Assembly: GCF_000304335.1 (NCBI RefSeq)
Contig: NZ_CAJF01000037.1
Span: 1 to 36,146, forward strand
Origin: Microbacterium yannicii PS01
GTDB lineage: Bacteria > Actinomycetota > Actinomycetes > Actinomycetales > Microbacteriaceae
Direction: 5' to 3'
DNA length: 36,146 bases
Shown here: positions 1 to 7,851 of the stretch, piece by piece
Layout: each line of letters starts with the position of its first letter
Position numbering within the stretch: position 1 is the first letter of the stretch
The notes under the pieces: model-generated
What the model was told of the DNA's origin: nothing
Database searches by the model: none
The model's input: the letters and a program-made list of their open reading frames with translations, nothing else
Position numbers and translations under genes: made by a program

Positions 1-190
1 GTGGCCGCGGCAGCCGAGCCGGCGGCAGCGGCGGGGTGGCCCCGGGCGCCGCGGCGGCTGCGGGCTCCGGCATCCGTCGCACCTTCACGCCGAACAGATC
101 GGCGCGCAGCGAGTAGACGACGGCGAACACGAAGGCCCACAGCAGCACCAGGAAGCCGATGCGCAGCAGCAGAAGGGTCAGTTCGCTCAT
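1..190 (-). CDS. fhaB: FhaB-like FHA-domain protein, N-terminal part only (cut by window edge)
   Basis: Only the first 63 codons are present; the gene runs off the left edge. The visible part starts MSELTLLLLRIGFLVLLWAF, a single N-terminal membrane helix. It continues into a basic segment and then an Ala/Pro-rich linker (about residues 43-63). This is the usual N-terminus of actinobacterial FhaB (FipA), whose C-terminal FHA domain reads phosphothreonine marks left by PknA/PknB-type kinases on cell-wall and division proteins. The FHA domain itself lies outside the window, so the call rests on the N-terminus and on the neighbour. The start codon overlaps the stop of fhaA by four bases (ATGA), so the two are translationally coupled. 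In related genomes fhaA-fhaB is followed by pstP, rodA, pbpA, pknA and pknB, which would be expected beyond the left edge. Confidence 0.8.
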   Translation of the reverse strand, partial: MSELTLLLLRIGFLVLLWAFVFAVVYSLRADLFGVKVRRMPEPAAAAAPGATPPLPPARLPRP

Positions 191-948
191 GCCAGCGGGC
201 CCCTGTCTCGAACATCGAAGGCATCGGGGCGTTCGAACATGCGGGTCGCCTCGTCGGCGGGCATGGGCGGCTTGGGAGGCGCCGCCTGTGCGACGACGCG
301 GAACACGATGTCGGTTCGGCCGATCCGGACGGTGGCGTCCGGCGGCAGTGCCGCCTCGGTGACCTTGCGGCCCTCGAGCAGCGTGCCGTTCGTGGAGTTC
401 ATGTCTCGCACCATCGCGCGCTCGCCGTCCCAGAGGATCTCGACGTGCCGGCGGCTGGTGCCCGCGTCGGCGACGGTGATGTCGGCGTCGCTTCCCCGAC
501 CGATCACGGTGCGTGCCTTGGTCAGCGGGATCCGGCGGCCCTCGACGTCGACGACGCCGCGCCACGAGACGCGACCGCCTTCAGCGGTCGACGATTCGAC
601 GCTGAGCGTGCCCGTCGACACCTGCTCGTCGCGACGCAGCTCGATCGAGACAGGACCGGCGAAGGAGTACCCCTGCGCCTTGGCGTGCTTGTGGACGAGG
701 GTGTCCAGCTCGTTCACCAGTGCGCCGCCCAGGGCCGACATCCGGTCATCGTCGGCCGGCGACAGGCGCACGGCGAAGCTGTTAGGGGCGAGAATGCGGT
801 CGCGACTGACCACAGCGGCCTTCTTGTCGAGCTCGCTGCGCAGGGCTGAAGCGATCTCGACAGGCTGGATGCCGCTGCGGAAGGTCTTGGCGAACGCGCT
901 GTTCACAGCGCGTTCGAGACCTTTCTCGAAGCTGTCAAGTAGTCCCAC
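187..948 (-). CDS. fhaA: FhaA, DUF3662 and FHA domain signalling protein
   Basis: 253 aa, soluble. Residues 1-115 match the DUF3662 (FhaA N-terminal) domain, beginning MGLLDSFEKGLERAVNSAF. A linker follows, then a C-terminal FHA domain at about 140-220. The phosphothreonine-binding residues are visible: R151 in IGRGSDADI, S165 and H168 in TSRRH, and N184-N187 in NSTNGT. FhaA-type proteins bind phosphorylated partners of the Ser/Thr kinases and couple them to peptidoglycan synthesis and division; in mycobacteria the partner is the MviN/MurJ system. The start is GTG at 948, preceded by GAGGAG at good spacing; no ATG fits better. It is first in a minus-strand operon with fhaB. A candidate promoter with a palindromic spacer lies at 982-1009. 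Confidence 0.93.
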   Translation of the reverse strand: MGLLDSFEKGLERAVNSAFAKTFRSGIQPVEIASALRSELDKKAAVVSRDRILAPNSFAVRLSPADDDRMSALGGALVNELDTLVHKHAKAQGYSFAGPVSIELRRDEQVSTGTLSVESSTAEGGRVSWRGVVDVEGRRIPLTKARTVIGRGSDADITVADAGTSRRHVEILWDGERAMVRDMNSTNGTLLEGRKVTEAALPPDATVRIGRTDIVFRVVAQAAPPKPPMPADEATRMFERPDAFDVRDRGPLA

Positions 949-981
949 GGGGCTCCTCGGACGGGGGGTGCCGGTTGGTAC

Positions 982-1009
982 ATGCTAATTGCACAGCCTG
1001 TGCGGTCGT
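982..1009 (-). promoter_or_regulatory. Putative fhaA promoter with palindromic spacer
   Basis: On the minus strand a TAGCAT hexamer (982-987) fits a -10 and ACGACC (1004-1009) a weak -35, with a 16-nt spacer. The spacer is occupied by a perfect palindrome GCACAG-C-CTGTGC (991-1003). The palindrome is seen directly; its role as an operator for fhaAB is inferred. Confidence 0.35.
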
Positions 1010-1072
1010 GGACCCGCGGTGACACGGCCTGTCCGATGCGGTTCCGAGGCGCGCTTCGCGCACACGCGACGA

Positions 1073-1101
1073 TGCCCGGCCCGCCGTGCGCGGGCCGGGC
1101 A
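1073..1101 (-). terminator. Hairpin terminator after the secreted hydrolase
   Basis: A perfect 11-bp stem (TGCCCGGCCCG, 1073-1083, with CGGGCCGGGCA, 1091-1101) closes a 7-nt loop. It lies 14 bp beyond the hydrolase stop codon. There is no T-run on the minus strand, as is common for actinobacterial terminators. Confidence 0.6.
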
Positions 1102-1115
1102 CCTTTCACGTCAGC

Positions 1116-2447
1116 TCATCGGTTGAACCGGTCGGGCTGGTACATGATGAACCGGGCGTCTCCCATGTCGAGCTCTTCGGCAGCGCGGTTGAGCTGCGAG
1201 GCGACGGCGCTGCGCCAGTGGCCCGTGTCGAGACGGTCCAACAGCAGCTCAGTGGCGGCGAGCGTCTCGGCGGCGGTGAAGTTGCAGTGTCCGGCAGACG
1301 CGACGTACGTCTGACGCAGCAGCGACGCGTTGCCCGCCCGGCGGACCCTCTCCTCGTACTCCTGCTGCTGGGCCACCGTCGAGATCTGGTCGCCGACGTT
1401 GTTGAGCGTCACGGTCGGCACAGAGATTTCGCCGGTGAACTCGTACGAGGCGGCGAACCGCTCGACGGCGGCAGGGTCGGCTTCGACGCGCTCCCCGGCA
1501 TTGACGGTCGCGAGATCCTCGTCGAGCGACAGGCCGGCCGCCTTGTAGAGGTCGGCGACGACATGACGCGATTCGGCGGATGCCTTGCGCAGCTGTTCGA
1601 CGTAGTCGATGCCGGTGTTCCACGACGGCATCCCGCCGAAGACGACCGTGCTGGTGTGGCGGCTGCTCATCGCCTGGCCGATGTAGGGCAGCGGATCGCC
1701 CGCCAGAGCGCCGTACCAGGCGGCCTGATAGCTCTCCACATCGCGGCGGTCGGGATCGGCGATGCTCTGCGACCACGCGGGAAGCTGGCCGATGGCGGCG
1801 GCGAGGGCGATACGGGCGCGTCCTTCCGGGGCCTGCTGCGCCTCCGCCAGACGCGCCAGCCATGCGCCGCGCGCGCTCTCGATGTCGGCGGGAACATCTT
1901 CGACCGGAAGTGTGCCCTCGGGATCGAGCAGGCGCGCCAGAACGTAGACGGTGTCGAGCTTCTGGTTCCACTGCGAGACGGTTCCCGACAGGCCGCCGCA
2001 CCCGGCGAGCACGCCGTCGATGCGATCGGGGTGGAGCTCCCCGGTCGTGGCGGCGATCATGCCGCCCATCGAGTTGCCCATTGCGATCGTCCGTTCTGGC
2101 TCTCCGACCGCGGCGGTGAAGGCGTCGAGCGCTTCGATCTGATTCTCGACCGCGTCACTCAGACGCCATCCGGTGACGTTCCTCGTCGTGCCCCCGTAGG
2201 CGTAGCCGCGGTCGATCAGCTCCTGCTGCGCTTGGGAGGGACTGCCGCCGGCGAAGTCCAGATTCACGAAGACCGTCCCGTTCCAGTCGGTGGGAACGAC
2301 GAACCGGTAGGCCGTCGAGTCGGCCAGCTGGCCCTCGACGACCTGATCTGCCTCCTCGGCGGCAAAGGCTGGTGCAGCGGTCGTGCACAGCGCGACGGCG
2401 GCCGCCGCGGCGATGACGACACGAGTCATTCTGAGTGGGTGTGGCAT
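1116..2447 (-). CDS. Secreted alpha/beta hydrolase
   Basis: 443 aa. The N-terminus is a Sec signal peptide: basic residues, an Ala-rich core at about 9-22, and an APAFAA cleavage region near residue 30. The mature part has an alpha/beta-hydrolase triad: nucleophile elbow GNSMGG with S126, acid D353 in NNVGDQ, and H387 in SAGHCN. A cap insertion of about 200 residues sits between nucleophile and acid. It resembles exported hydrolases/aminopeptidases of actinobacteria; the substrate cannot be read from sequence. The reading frame is open to 2726, but I place the start at ATG 2447, which has GAGGAAG just upstream and leaves the signal peptide at the N-terminus. A second Met at 2429 is less likely. 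The gene is monocistronic, bounded by a terminator at 1073-1101 and a palindrome at 2532-2548. Confidence 0.85.
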   Translation of the reverse strand: MPHPLRMTRVVIAAAAAVALCTTAAPAFAAEEADQVVEGQLADSTAYRFVVPTDWNGTVFVNLDFAGGSPSQAQQELIDRGYAYGGTTRNVTGWRLSDAVENQIEALDAFTAAVGEPERTIAMGNSMGGMIAATTGELHPDRIDGVLAGCGGLSGTVSQWNQKLDTVYVLARLLDPEGTLPVEDVPADIESARGAWLARLAEAQQAPEGRARIALAAAIGQLPAWSQSIADPDRRDVESYQAAWYGALAGDPLPYIGQAMSSRHTSTVVFGGMPSWNTGIDYVEQLRKASAESRHVVADLYKAAGLSLDEDLATVNAGERVEADPAAVERFAASYEFTGEISVPTVTLNNVGDQISTVAQQQEYEERVRRAGNASLLRQTYVASAGHCNFTAAETLAATELLLDRLDTGHWRSAVASQLNRAAEELDMGDARFIMYQPDRFNR

Positions 2448-2531
2448 GCGTGCTTCCTCATCCAACGTCGTTGTTGTCGAACCCGGTCGAGTGACCGGCC
2501 TGTGTGGAAGCGTGGCGGGCAATCCTGAAAA

Positions 2532-2570
2532 TATCAACAAGGTTGATACAACTCTCTCGCTGGGTGAGAG
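2532..2570. promoter_or_regulatory. Two adjacent inverted repeats upstream of the secreted hydrolase
   Basis: The first is TATCAAC-AAG-GTTGATA (2532-2548), a perfect 7+7 palindrome in the only AT-rich patch between the hydrolase and the divergent tRNA. The second is AACTCTC (2550-2556) with GAGAGTT (2564-2570), spaced 7. The first looks like a repressor operator about 85 bp upstream of the hydrolase start. The second could be a second site or an RNA hairpin. No regulator gene is adjacent, so the cognate protein is unknown. Confidence 0.4.
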
Positions 2571-2641
2571 TTCGGCTCCGCCGGAGACGCGTGATATCCT
2601 CGGGAAGTTGAGTTTCGCGGGATCTTCGGATGCCGTGGCTC

Positions 2642-2725
2642 GCGCGAGTGGCGGAATAGGCAGACGCGCTGGCTTCAGGTGCCAGTGCCCGAAAGGGCGT
2701 GGGGGTTCAACTCCCCCCTCGCGCA
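2642..2725 (+). tRNA. tRNA-Leu (anticodon CAG)
   Basis: 84 nt with all cloverleaf elements. The acceptor stem is GCGCGAG/CTCGCGC and the anticodon stem CTGGC/GCCAG. The 7-nt loop holds CAG at 2676-2678. The long class-II variable arm is built on GCCC-GAAA-GGGC, and the T arm is GGGGG-TTCAACT-CCCCC, with discriminator A at 2725. The CCA end is not encoded. A long variable arm plus CAG gives leucine (reads CUG). A strong hairpin terminator follows at 2773-2809. A tRNA-Leu near fhaA is a familiar actinobacterial arrangement, and tRNA genes are common island insertion points, which matters here because the sequence to its right looks accessory. Confidence 0.97.
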
Positions 2726-2772
2726 CAGCGGGCCGTGCTTGTTTGTACGGCCGAGTGCTCGTTCATTTGAAG

Positions 2773-2809
2773 CGAAACCGGTAGGAGAGCAGATCTCCTG
2801 CCGGTTTCG
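2773..2809 (+). terminator. Terminator of the tRNA-Leu transcript
   Basis: A 16-bp stem (CGAAACCGGTAGGAGA with TCTCCTGCCGGTTTCG) has one G-T wobble and a 5-nt loop, followed by TCGTCGTT. A smaller GGCCGT/ACGGCC hairpin (2731-2752) sits between it and the tRNA. Confidence 0.75.
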
Positions 2810-3033
2810 TCGTTCACGGACCCGCTATCGCCGCCGAAGCCCGATTTCAGGTCGCGGCACAACACGAATAGCCTCGTGGGCCAATTCGGTTCACATTCGG
2901 TTCGGGCGCGGTCTGCGCTACATGTGAGGTATCGGGTTGTCGCTGTAATCGACCTAGAGTTGCCGCCGCCGTGCCGATGGACATCGTCGACGGGCGACGA
3001 CCGAACTCGCCTCCTCCGGGTCGAAACGACAAA

Positions 3034-3059
3034 GGCCGGCGAGCCCAAGCTCTCCGGCC
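3034..3059 (-). terminator. Rho-independent terminator after the DUF4352-like gene
   Basis: A 10-bp stem (GGCCGGCGAG with CTCTCCGGCC, one mismatch) and 6-nt loop, followed on the minus strand by TTTGTCGTTT. It lies about 20 bp beyond the stop codon at 3079. Confidence 0.65.
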
Positions 3060-3078
3060 CCTGCGCTGCTATCGCTGC

Positions 3079-3972
3079 TTACTGGATTGCGACGAAGACC
3101 TTATCGGCGACCAGACCCGGCCGCACCGCGACTACCCCGTCAGCGGGGGTCGGGACGTGGAACGAGACGTTGCCGGTGGCGGCGGCTCCGCTGTACAGCG
3201 TGCTGGTGCTGTCAATCTGCCCCGGCGGGACAACGAGCTTGTCGTAGCTGTTGACGGTGACGCCTCCCGCGGTGACGTACTCGACGCCGACGATAGCGGG
3301 GATGTCGCCGTCCGCGTTCGTGCCGGTGTACGTGGCCGTGTAGTTGACGAGGATGTACTCGTGGCCAGCATCGGGCGCCTCGTTGAACTGGTTCTCGGCG
3401 ATGATCTGGTCCTGCGCGTTCTGAGTCACAGAATTGATGACGACCGTCCACTCGGCACCTTCGATGGTCGAGCCGAGGGGAGCGGGGTTCTCCCGAGTGC
3501 CGACCGCGGCGGTGAGTTCCTCCTCAGCTGCGGGCTCGTCGCTCTCCTCGACGACCGAGGTGTCGTTCTGGGTGCTGACCTCCGCGGACGTGCCGCCGAA
3601 GGCGTCGTTGAACGAGGTCGCGACCACGGCGAAGAACACGATCACACCGATGATGGTGCCCACGGCGGAGACGATGATCGCGGTTACTGCCGACCACTTC
3701 GCCTTGCCTTTGAGGAAGACGGCGACCAGGCCGAGGATGAAGCCGATGGGAAGCAGGATCCATCCGAGGATAAGTGCGCCGGGGACGCACGCGAAGATGA
3801 AGCCGACTGCTGCGACAGCGAGGGCGACGATGCCGAGGACGTTGCGGGCGGGCTTCCCCTGCACGAGCGTACCGGCGGTCGGCTGTGGCTGGTCTGCGGC
3901 GGGCTGCTGCGGCTGCTGTTGGTAGGGAGCGGGCTGCGGCGGGAAGGACGTGGGCTGCTGCGGGTCTGACAT
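3079..3972 (-). CDS. Membrane-anchored protein with Pro/Gln-rich N-terminus and DUF4352-like domain
   Basis: 297 aa. Residues 1-40 are Pro/Gln-rich and cytoplasmic-looking. Three hydrophobic segments follow at about 45-65, 66-88 and 94-118, like the DUF4190 membrane module. An acidic linker (about 130-160) leads to a C-terminal domain (about 165-297) resembling DUF4352, a telokin/Ig-like beta-sandwich of exported actinobacterial proteins. The expected topology puts this last domain outside the membrane; the function of such proteins is not established. The frame is open to 4083, but ATG 3972 is preferred: it is preceded by GAAAGAG and begins the typical MSDPQQP-style tail. The gene is monocistronic with its own terminator. 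Upstream extension residues show no recognisable features. Confidence 0.78.
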   Translation of the reverse strand: MSDPQQPTSFPPQPAPYQQQPQQPAADQPQPTAGTLVQGKPARNVLGIVALAVAAVGFIFACVPGALILGWILLPIGFILGLVAVFLKGKAKWSAVTAIIVSAVGTIIGVIVFFAVVATSFNDAFGGTSAEVSTQNDTSVVEESDEPAAEEELTAAVGTRENPAPLGSTIEGAEWTVVINSVTQNAQDQIIAENQFNEAPDAGHEYILVNYTATYTGTNADGDIPAIVGVEYVTAGGVTVNSYDKLVVPPGQIDSTSTLYSGAAATGNVSFHVPTPADGVVAVRPGLVADKVFVAIQ

Positions 3973-4333
3973 GTGAATCTCTTTCAGTGGTGGAACACGG
4001 CGCTGAGTGCCGATTGAGTACGGGAGCGCGATTGCTCGACAGTGATTCTGCGAAGCAGCGACATCACACCCCAGTGGGCGCACGGCGCGGACTTCTTGAT
4101 GAGCATGTTCCGCTCCGAAGGCCCCCCTCGCACAGAGTGCGCACCACTTCGAACGTAGAGGCGGCGGACTGGTGAACGTGGTGCTCTTGGGTTGACCTTG
4201 AGCGATTCCTGAGCGATGACCAGCTGGTGGGGTGGCGCGGCTCGGTGAAGCGGGTCAGCGCATGACGCTCGGCATGACCACCGCGAGCGCCACAACGCGC
4301 CACTCGTCCCGAACGGACGGAAGTAGGGTGCAG
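3973..4333. other. Gene-free divergent intergenic stretch
   Basis: These 361 bases separate the DUF4352-like gene from the lipoprotein gene. Open frames here have no ribosome-binding site and no recognisable residue pattern. A TTGACC hexamer at 4192-4197 could be a -35 for the lipoprotein, but no matching -10 is evident. I see no other supported feature. Confidence 0.5.
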
Positions 4334-4747
4334 ATGATGCTGATTCGTCGCGCAGTCGCCGCCCTCACCGTGACCGCGGCCACGGCGCCGCTGCTCACCG
4401 GGTGTGACCGGATCATCTGGGGCGCGGAGGGTGCGCACGTCATCGCGACGACCGAGCACCTCATCACTGCCGGGCAAGCCGGCGATTACGACGACATCGC
4501 GTGCGAGGACACTGTCGCCAACTTCGGAACGCGCGCCGACTGGGAGGGCCTGTCCGCGGGGGAGCCGGAGCAGTACAGCGGCGACTACTTCCGCGAGCAA
4601 GCAGCGCTGGACCCGTCCTGGCACATCAACCTCGAGCTCATCGGGCGTGACGCCGTGACCGGCGTCTCGTTTCCTGGCGATGTGTTCTGGCGGGACACCA
4701 GCGACGGTCTCTGCGTCACCGACATCGTCTGGTCCACCGTGATGTAG
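4334..4747 (+). CDS. Small secreted lipoprotein of unknown function
   Basis: 137 aa. The N-terminus MMLIRRAVAALTVTAATAPL runs into a lipobox LLTGC, so C23 or so would be lipidated and the protein anchored outside the membrane. The mature part is acidic, Trp/Tyr-containing and about 115 residues long, with two further cysteines (CEDT and GLCVTD) that could pair. I do not recognise the family. The start is ATG 4334, preceded by GGAAGTAGGG at 5-nt spacing; ATG 4337 is an alternative. A longer frame to 4232 would bury the signal peptide, so it was not used. It converges on the pseudogene ending at 4755, only 7 bp away. Confidence 0.7.
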   Translation: MMLIRRAVAALTVTAATAPLLTGCDRIIWGAEGAHVIATTEHLITAGQAGDYDDIACEDTVANFGTRADWEGLSAGEPEQYSGDYFREQAALDPSWHINLELIGRDAVTGVSFPGDVFWRDTSDGLCVTDIVWSTVM

Positions 4748-4754
4748 AGCGCCG

Positions 4755-5274
4755 CTACACGACCTCCGGCAATGCGACCTGCTGCCTGGACGTGGTTGCC
4801 CGCACCACTCGGAGGATGACGCTGGCGATGAGCAATGCGAACCCGATCGGGATCGTGCCGAGCGACATGAGCGAGACGGCGGCAACGCCCCCACAACGCC
4901 CCACAACGCGCCGAGGCCCGGCGGCCAGATGGTGAAGAGCGGGGTCCCGTCGAGCCAGCGCCCGAAGGCCGCGGCGACCGCCAGCGCGCACCAGGCCACG
5001 CTGACCACTCCGTGAGGACCGCCATCCGTGGCCGGTCCAGGCGCTCCGCGAGCATACTGCCGCAGACGAACACCAGCACCAACCACACGACAACGGCGAG
5101 CCCGCCCAGGATGTACCCGATGACGCCCTCGGTACGGTCGTAGTCGGTGGCGCCGAGACCAATCATCATCACGCCGAACATGAGGCACAGCGCCGCGGTC
5201 GCGGTCACGAATCCCGCGCTCGTCCACGCGATTGCCGAATACCACCGACTGTCGCGGGCGCCGTCTCTGGTCAT
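4755..5274 (-). pseudogene. Frameshifted membrane protein, downstream partner of the STAND gene
   Basis: The original product would be about 165 aa with four membrane helices, but it now lies in three frames. Frame one gives MTRDGARDSRWYSAIAWTSA through two helices to about position 5015. Frame two gives a stretch including VVSVAWCALAVAAAFGRW and FTIWPPGLGALWG. Frame three gives VAAVSLMSLGTIPIGFALLI and a short tail to the TAG at 4755. One missing G in the ACGGAGTGG stretch near 5010 explains the first shift. An 11-nt near-duplicate (CGTTGTGGGG followed by CGTTGTGGGGG, about 4887-4908) explains the second, because removing one unit restores GALWGVAAVSLM. It begins 9 bp after the STAND gene stops, with an AGGG motif in the overlap zone, so it was the second gene of that operon. 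Sequencing error is possible but two independent lesions argue against it. Confidence 0.7.
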
Positions 5275-5283
5275 GCGATGACC

Positions 5284-7851
5284 CTACTTGGCAGGCTCGA
5301 CGCCGATGTGTTGCAGCGCCAGTGCCTCCGCCAGCACGTCGGCACGGTCGGCCTCGGTCCCGGCTTTGAGCGCGACCTGAAAGGCGGCGGCTGCCGGCGA
5401 CTCCAGCACCCCCGCGAGTATCCGCTGGTGGTTGGAGAGCACCGTCGGGCCTGTGATTCCGCGGCGGGCTCGGATATCTTGAGCCGCGCCGAGGAACCTC
5501 CCGGCCGGCACGATGTCGCCAGCCGTAGCAGCCACCGCGAACATGCCCTCTAGCCCTAGGGCGAGGCCTTCTTCGTGCCCCATCGCCACAGAGATCTCCA
5601 GATGCTGAATCAACAGTCTGCGGGCTGCTTGGAGGTCACCCAGCGCGAGCTGCACCCAGGCGAGCCCGTAAAGTGCAGCCGATTGGCTGAAGATGTCGCC
5701 GCTGTCCCGCACGATCTGCAGGCTCTTTTCGTAGAGAGTCGCGGCGCCGGCCCAGTCGCCCCGAGCCATCGCAACTTGTCCCCTCAACAACAGAGCCATC
5801 GACACCAGAAACGGGCTTCGTCGCTGCTCTGCAATTACCTGCGCGCGCGCCAGGTTGGCGTCCGCTTTCTCGGTCTGCGGCGGCGTCTGCTGCAGGTGCA
5901 GAAGTGCCATCGACATCCGAATAAACATCTCGGCGAACGTGTCGCCCTCGGCGACGAAGTAGTCCAACAGTGCGAGGATTTCTGGGATGACGGCAGGGTC
6001 GGGAGTGATCCACATTCCGCCGACGGTGCGGTAGAACTCGGCGATGTGGCGGGTCCGCTCGCTCACCTCGTAGTCCGCGTCGTGGACGGTGGCCATCCAT
6101 GCGCGGATTTCCATGTGCCCGGACACCCACCAGTACCAGTACAGCGGCCACACGATGCCAGCGACCGCGTCGCCCTGCTCGGTGCGTTGGAAGAACTCCA
6201 CGGCCGCGCGAAGGTCTTCAAACTCGTCATTCAGGCGGCCGATCCACTTGGCCTGCCCGAAGGTGACCAGCTCGGGCTCTGCTCTCCGCGCCAGCTCGAG
6301 GTAGAAGTCCGCGTGCCGCTGCTCCGCAGGGCCGAGTCGTCCCGTGTGCTGGAGCTCTTCGCGTGCGTATTCGCGAACGGTTGCCAGCATCGTGAAGGAA
6401 GGTACGGTTGCACCCTCCTCCTCACGCACCAGGCTGCTGTCGAGGAGCCCGTCTAGGAGATCCAAGGCCGAACCCTCCGCCAGGCCGTTGCACGTCCATT
6501 CGACCGCGTCGAGCGCAAACGAGCTTCGGTATACGCCAAGGCGCAGGAGCAGTTCGCGTTCCGGAGGGGAGAGCATGTCGGCGCTCCACTGGATGGTTGC
6601 GCGCATCGTCTGCTGACGGTCCGGGTGGTCCCGGCCGCCGCCGACAAGCAACGGCAACGCGTGGTCCACTCGCTTCGCCATCTCGGCCGGCGGCAGTACG
6701 CGTACGCGCGCGCCGGCCAACTCGACCGCAAGCGGAACGCAATCCAGGGCGGACACCACCTCGGCGACGTCGGCCTCGTTGGATTCTGAGAGCTCGAAGT
6801 CCGGCTTCACCGCTCGCGCCCGCTCAGCGAACATCTCGACCGCCGCGGCAACGGTCAGCGGCGGGACGGTCACCAGCTGCTCCGCCTGCAACCGAAGCGG
6901 GACGCGGCTGGTCGCCAGCAATGCGACCGCGGTGTGTTCGAGGAGCGAGCGTAACTTCGGCACGGCCGCCACCACCTGCTCGACGTTGTCGAGCGCGAGG
7001 AGAATCTTCCGCTGCCCCAGCGCCTCCATCACCCTCTCCGACAGCGGAAGCCCACCCCGGTCGCGTACACCCATCGCGGCGGCGATACTGCCGACGACAA
7101 CGTCCGGGTCTCGAACCGGTGCCAGGTCGACGAAGACGACCCCGTCCGGATACGTAGAGCTGACTTCCTGGGCCACCGATAGCGCGAGGCGGGTCTTTCC
7201 GATCCCTCCCGGGCCGACCAACGTCACCGCGCGATGATGCTTCGTGACCAGTAGCTCGACGCATCGTTTCAGTTCGCGCTCGCGCCCGATGAGACGGTTG
7301 AGCGGTGCCGGCGGCGAGCCCACGCTCGTCCGAGCCTCGGACGCGGTCTCCTCCGATGCCTGTGGTGCTTGCCGGGCGTCGTCGAAGTGCTCGGCAAGGA
7401 GGGTGGCAAGGTCCGCGGTTACCAGAGCACGAAGCTCTTCCTCGTCAGCGAAGGTGACGTAGGAGACGGTGTCGTCGTCGCGGATCTTGTCGAGGAGTCG
7501 TTCCAGCCGCTCCTCTCGGTTCTCGCTGGCCTTGAGGTAGATGAGCTTCGGAATGTCCGGAGCGAGGTTGTACTCGTCCTCGAGGCCCGAGACCGCTTCA
7601 CCGGGGGCCAGCCACCCATAGGAGTTCCAGTAGACGCCGATGAAGATGTCGGACTGGTCCAGGTATGCCCGGTACAGCGACCGTGGCGGGTGCGGTCGTG
7701 CGCCCAGTTCGAACATCACCGGCGCCATCGCCAGCCGCTCAATCGCCTCACGGAGCGCGCGCCGCTCGGGCACCAGCTCCCGCAAACTCGAGCTGACGAA
7801 CACGCGCAGCCTCTGATCTGGCGTGCGGATGGCCCCCGGCCTCCGGCTCAT
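5284..7851 (-). CDS. DUF4062 - NB-ARC/STAND ATPase - TPR protein, candidate defence sensor
   Basis: 855 aa. Residues 14-105 form a DUF4062 domain: RVFVSSSLRELVPERRALRE, then SDIFIGVYWNSYGW, then SGLEDEYNLA, ending at PKLIYLK. Residues 185-400 are a STAND NTPase: GREREL, Walker A GPGGIGKTR (213-221), Walker B ILLALDN (about 283-289), ATSR (313-316), and the CVPLAVELA helix (371-379) typical of NB-ARC proteins. The rest is alpha-helical, with a winged-helix-like part and TPR-like repeats to the end. No HTH of the LuxR or BTAD kind is present, unlike many actinobacterial proteins with this ATPase. In this protein class the helical repeats usually sense a ligand and the N-terminal domain acts as effector; DUF4062 is a TIR-like-fold candidate effector. 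The start is ambiguous: ATG 7851 or GTG 7866, both with weak ribosome-binding sites. It shares an operon with the pseudogene that follows. Confidence 0.85.
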   Translation of the reverse strand: MSRRPGAIRTPDQRLRVFVSSSLRELVPERRALREAIERLAMAPVMFELGARPHPPRSLYRAYLDQSDIFIGVYWNSYGWLAPGEAVSGLEDEYNLAPDIPKLIYLKASENREERLERLLDKIRDDDTVSYVTFADEEELRALVTADLATLLAEHFDDARQAPQASEETASEARTSVGSPPAPLNRLIGRERELKRCVELLVTKHHRAVTLVGPGGIGKTRLALSVAQEVSSTYPDGVVFVDLAPVRDPDVVVGSIAAAMGVRDRGGLPLSERVMEALGQRKILLALDNVEQVVAAVPKLRSLLEHTAVALLATSRVPLRLQAEQLVTVPPLTVAAAVEMFAERARAVKPDFELSESNEADVAEVVSALDCVPLAVELAGARVRVLPPAEMAKRVDHALPLLVGGGRDHPDRQQTMRATIQWSADMLSPPERELLLRLGVYRSSFALDAVEWTCNGLAEGSALDLLDGLLDSSLVREEEGATVPSFTMLATVREYAREELQHTGRLGPAEQRHADFYLELARRAEPELVTFGQAKWIGRLNDEFEDLRAAVEFFQRTEQGDAVAGIVWPLYWYWWVSGHMEIRAWMATVHDADYEVSERTRHIAEFYRTVGGMWITPDPAVIPEILALLDYFVAEGDTFAEMFIRMSMALLHLQQTPPQTEKADANLARAQVIAEQRRSPFLVSMALLLRGQVAMARGDWAGAATLYEKSLQIVRDSGDIFSQSAALYGLAWVQLALGDLQAARRLLIQHLEISVAMGHEEGLALGLEGMFAVAATAGDIVPAGRFLGAAQDIRARRGITGPTVLSNHQRILAGVLESPAAAAFQVALKAGTEADRADVLAEALALQHIGVEPAK

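Noticed and set aside
1..849. Long plus-strand open frame opposite fhaA and fhaB.
   Set aside because: Antisense shadow of high-GC coding sequence, Arg/Ala/Gly-rich, no ribosome-binding site; the opposite strand encodes recognisable FHA proteins.
4122..4136. CCCCCCTCGC followed by ACAG resembles the 3' end of the tRNA-Leu (CCCCCCTCGCGCACAG), a possible eroded attachment site.
   Set aside because: Only ten bases match before a 2-nt gap, within a C-rich low-complexity run, and no integrase is near. Chance is a sufficient explanation.
4232..4333. Longer version of the lipoprotein starting at 4232.
   Set aside because: Would place about 34 polar residues before the signal peptide, and the ribosome-binding site fits ATG 4334.
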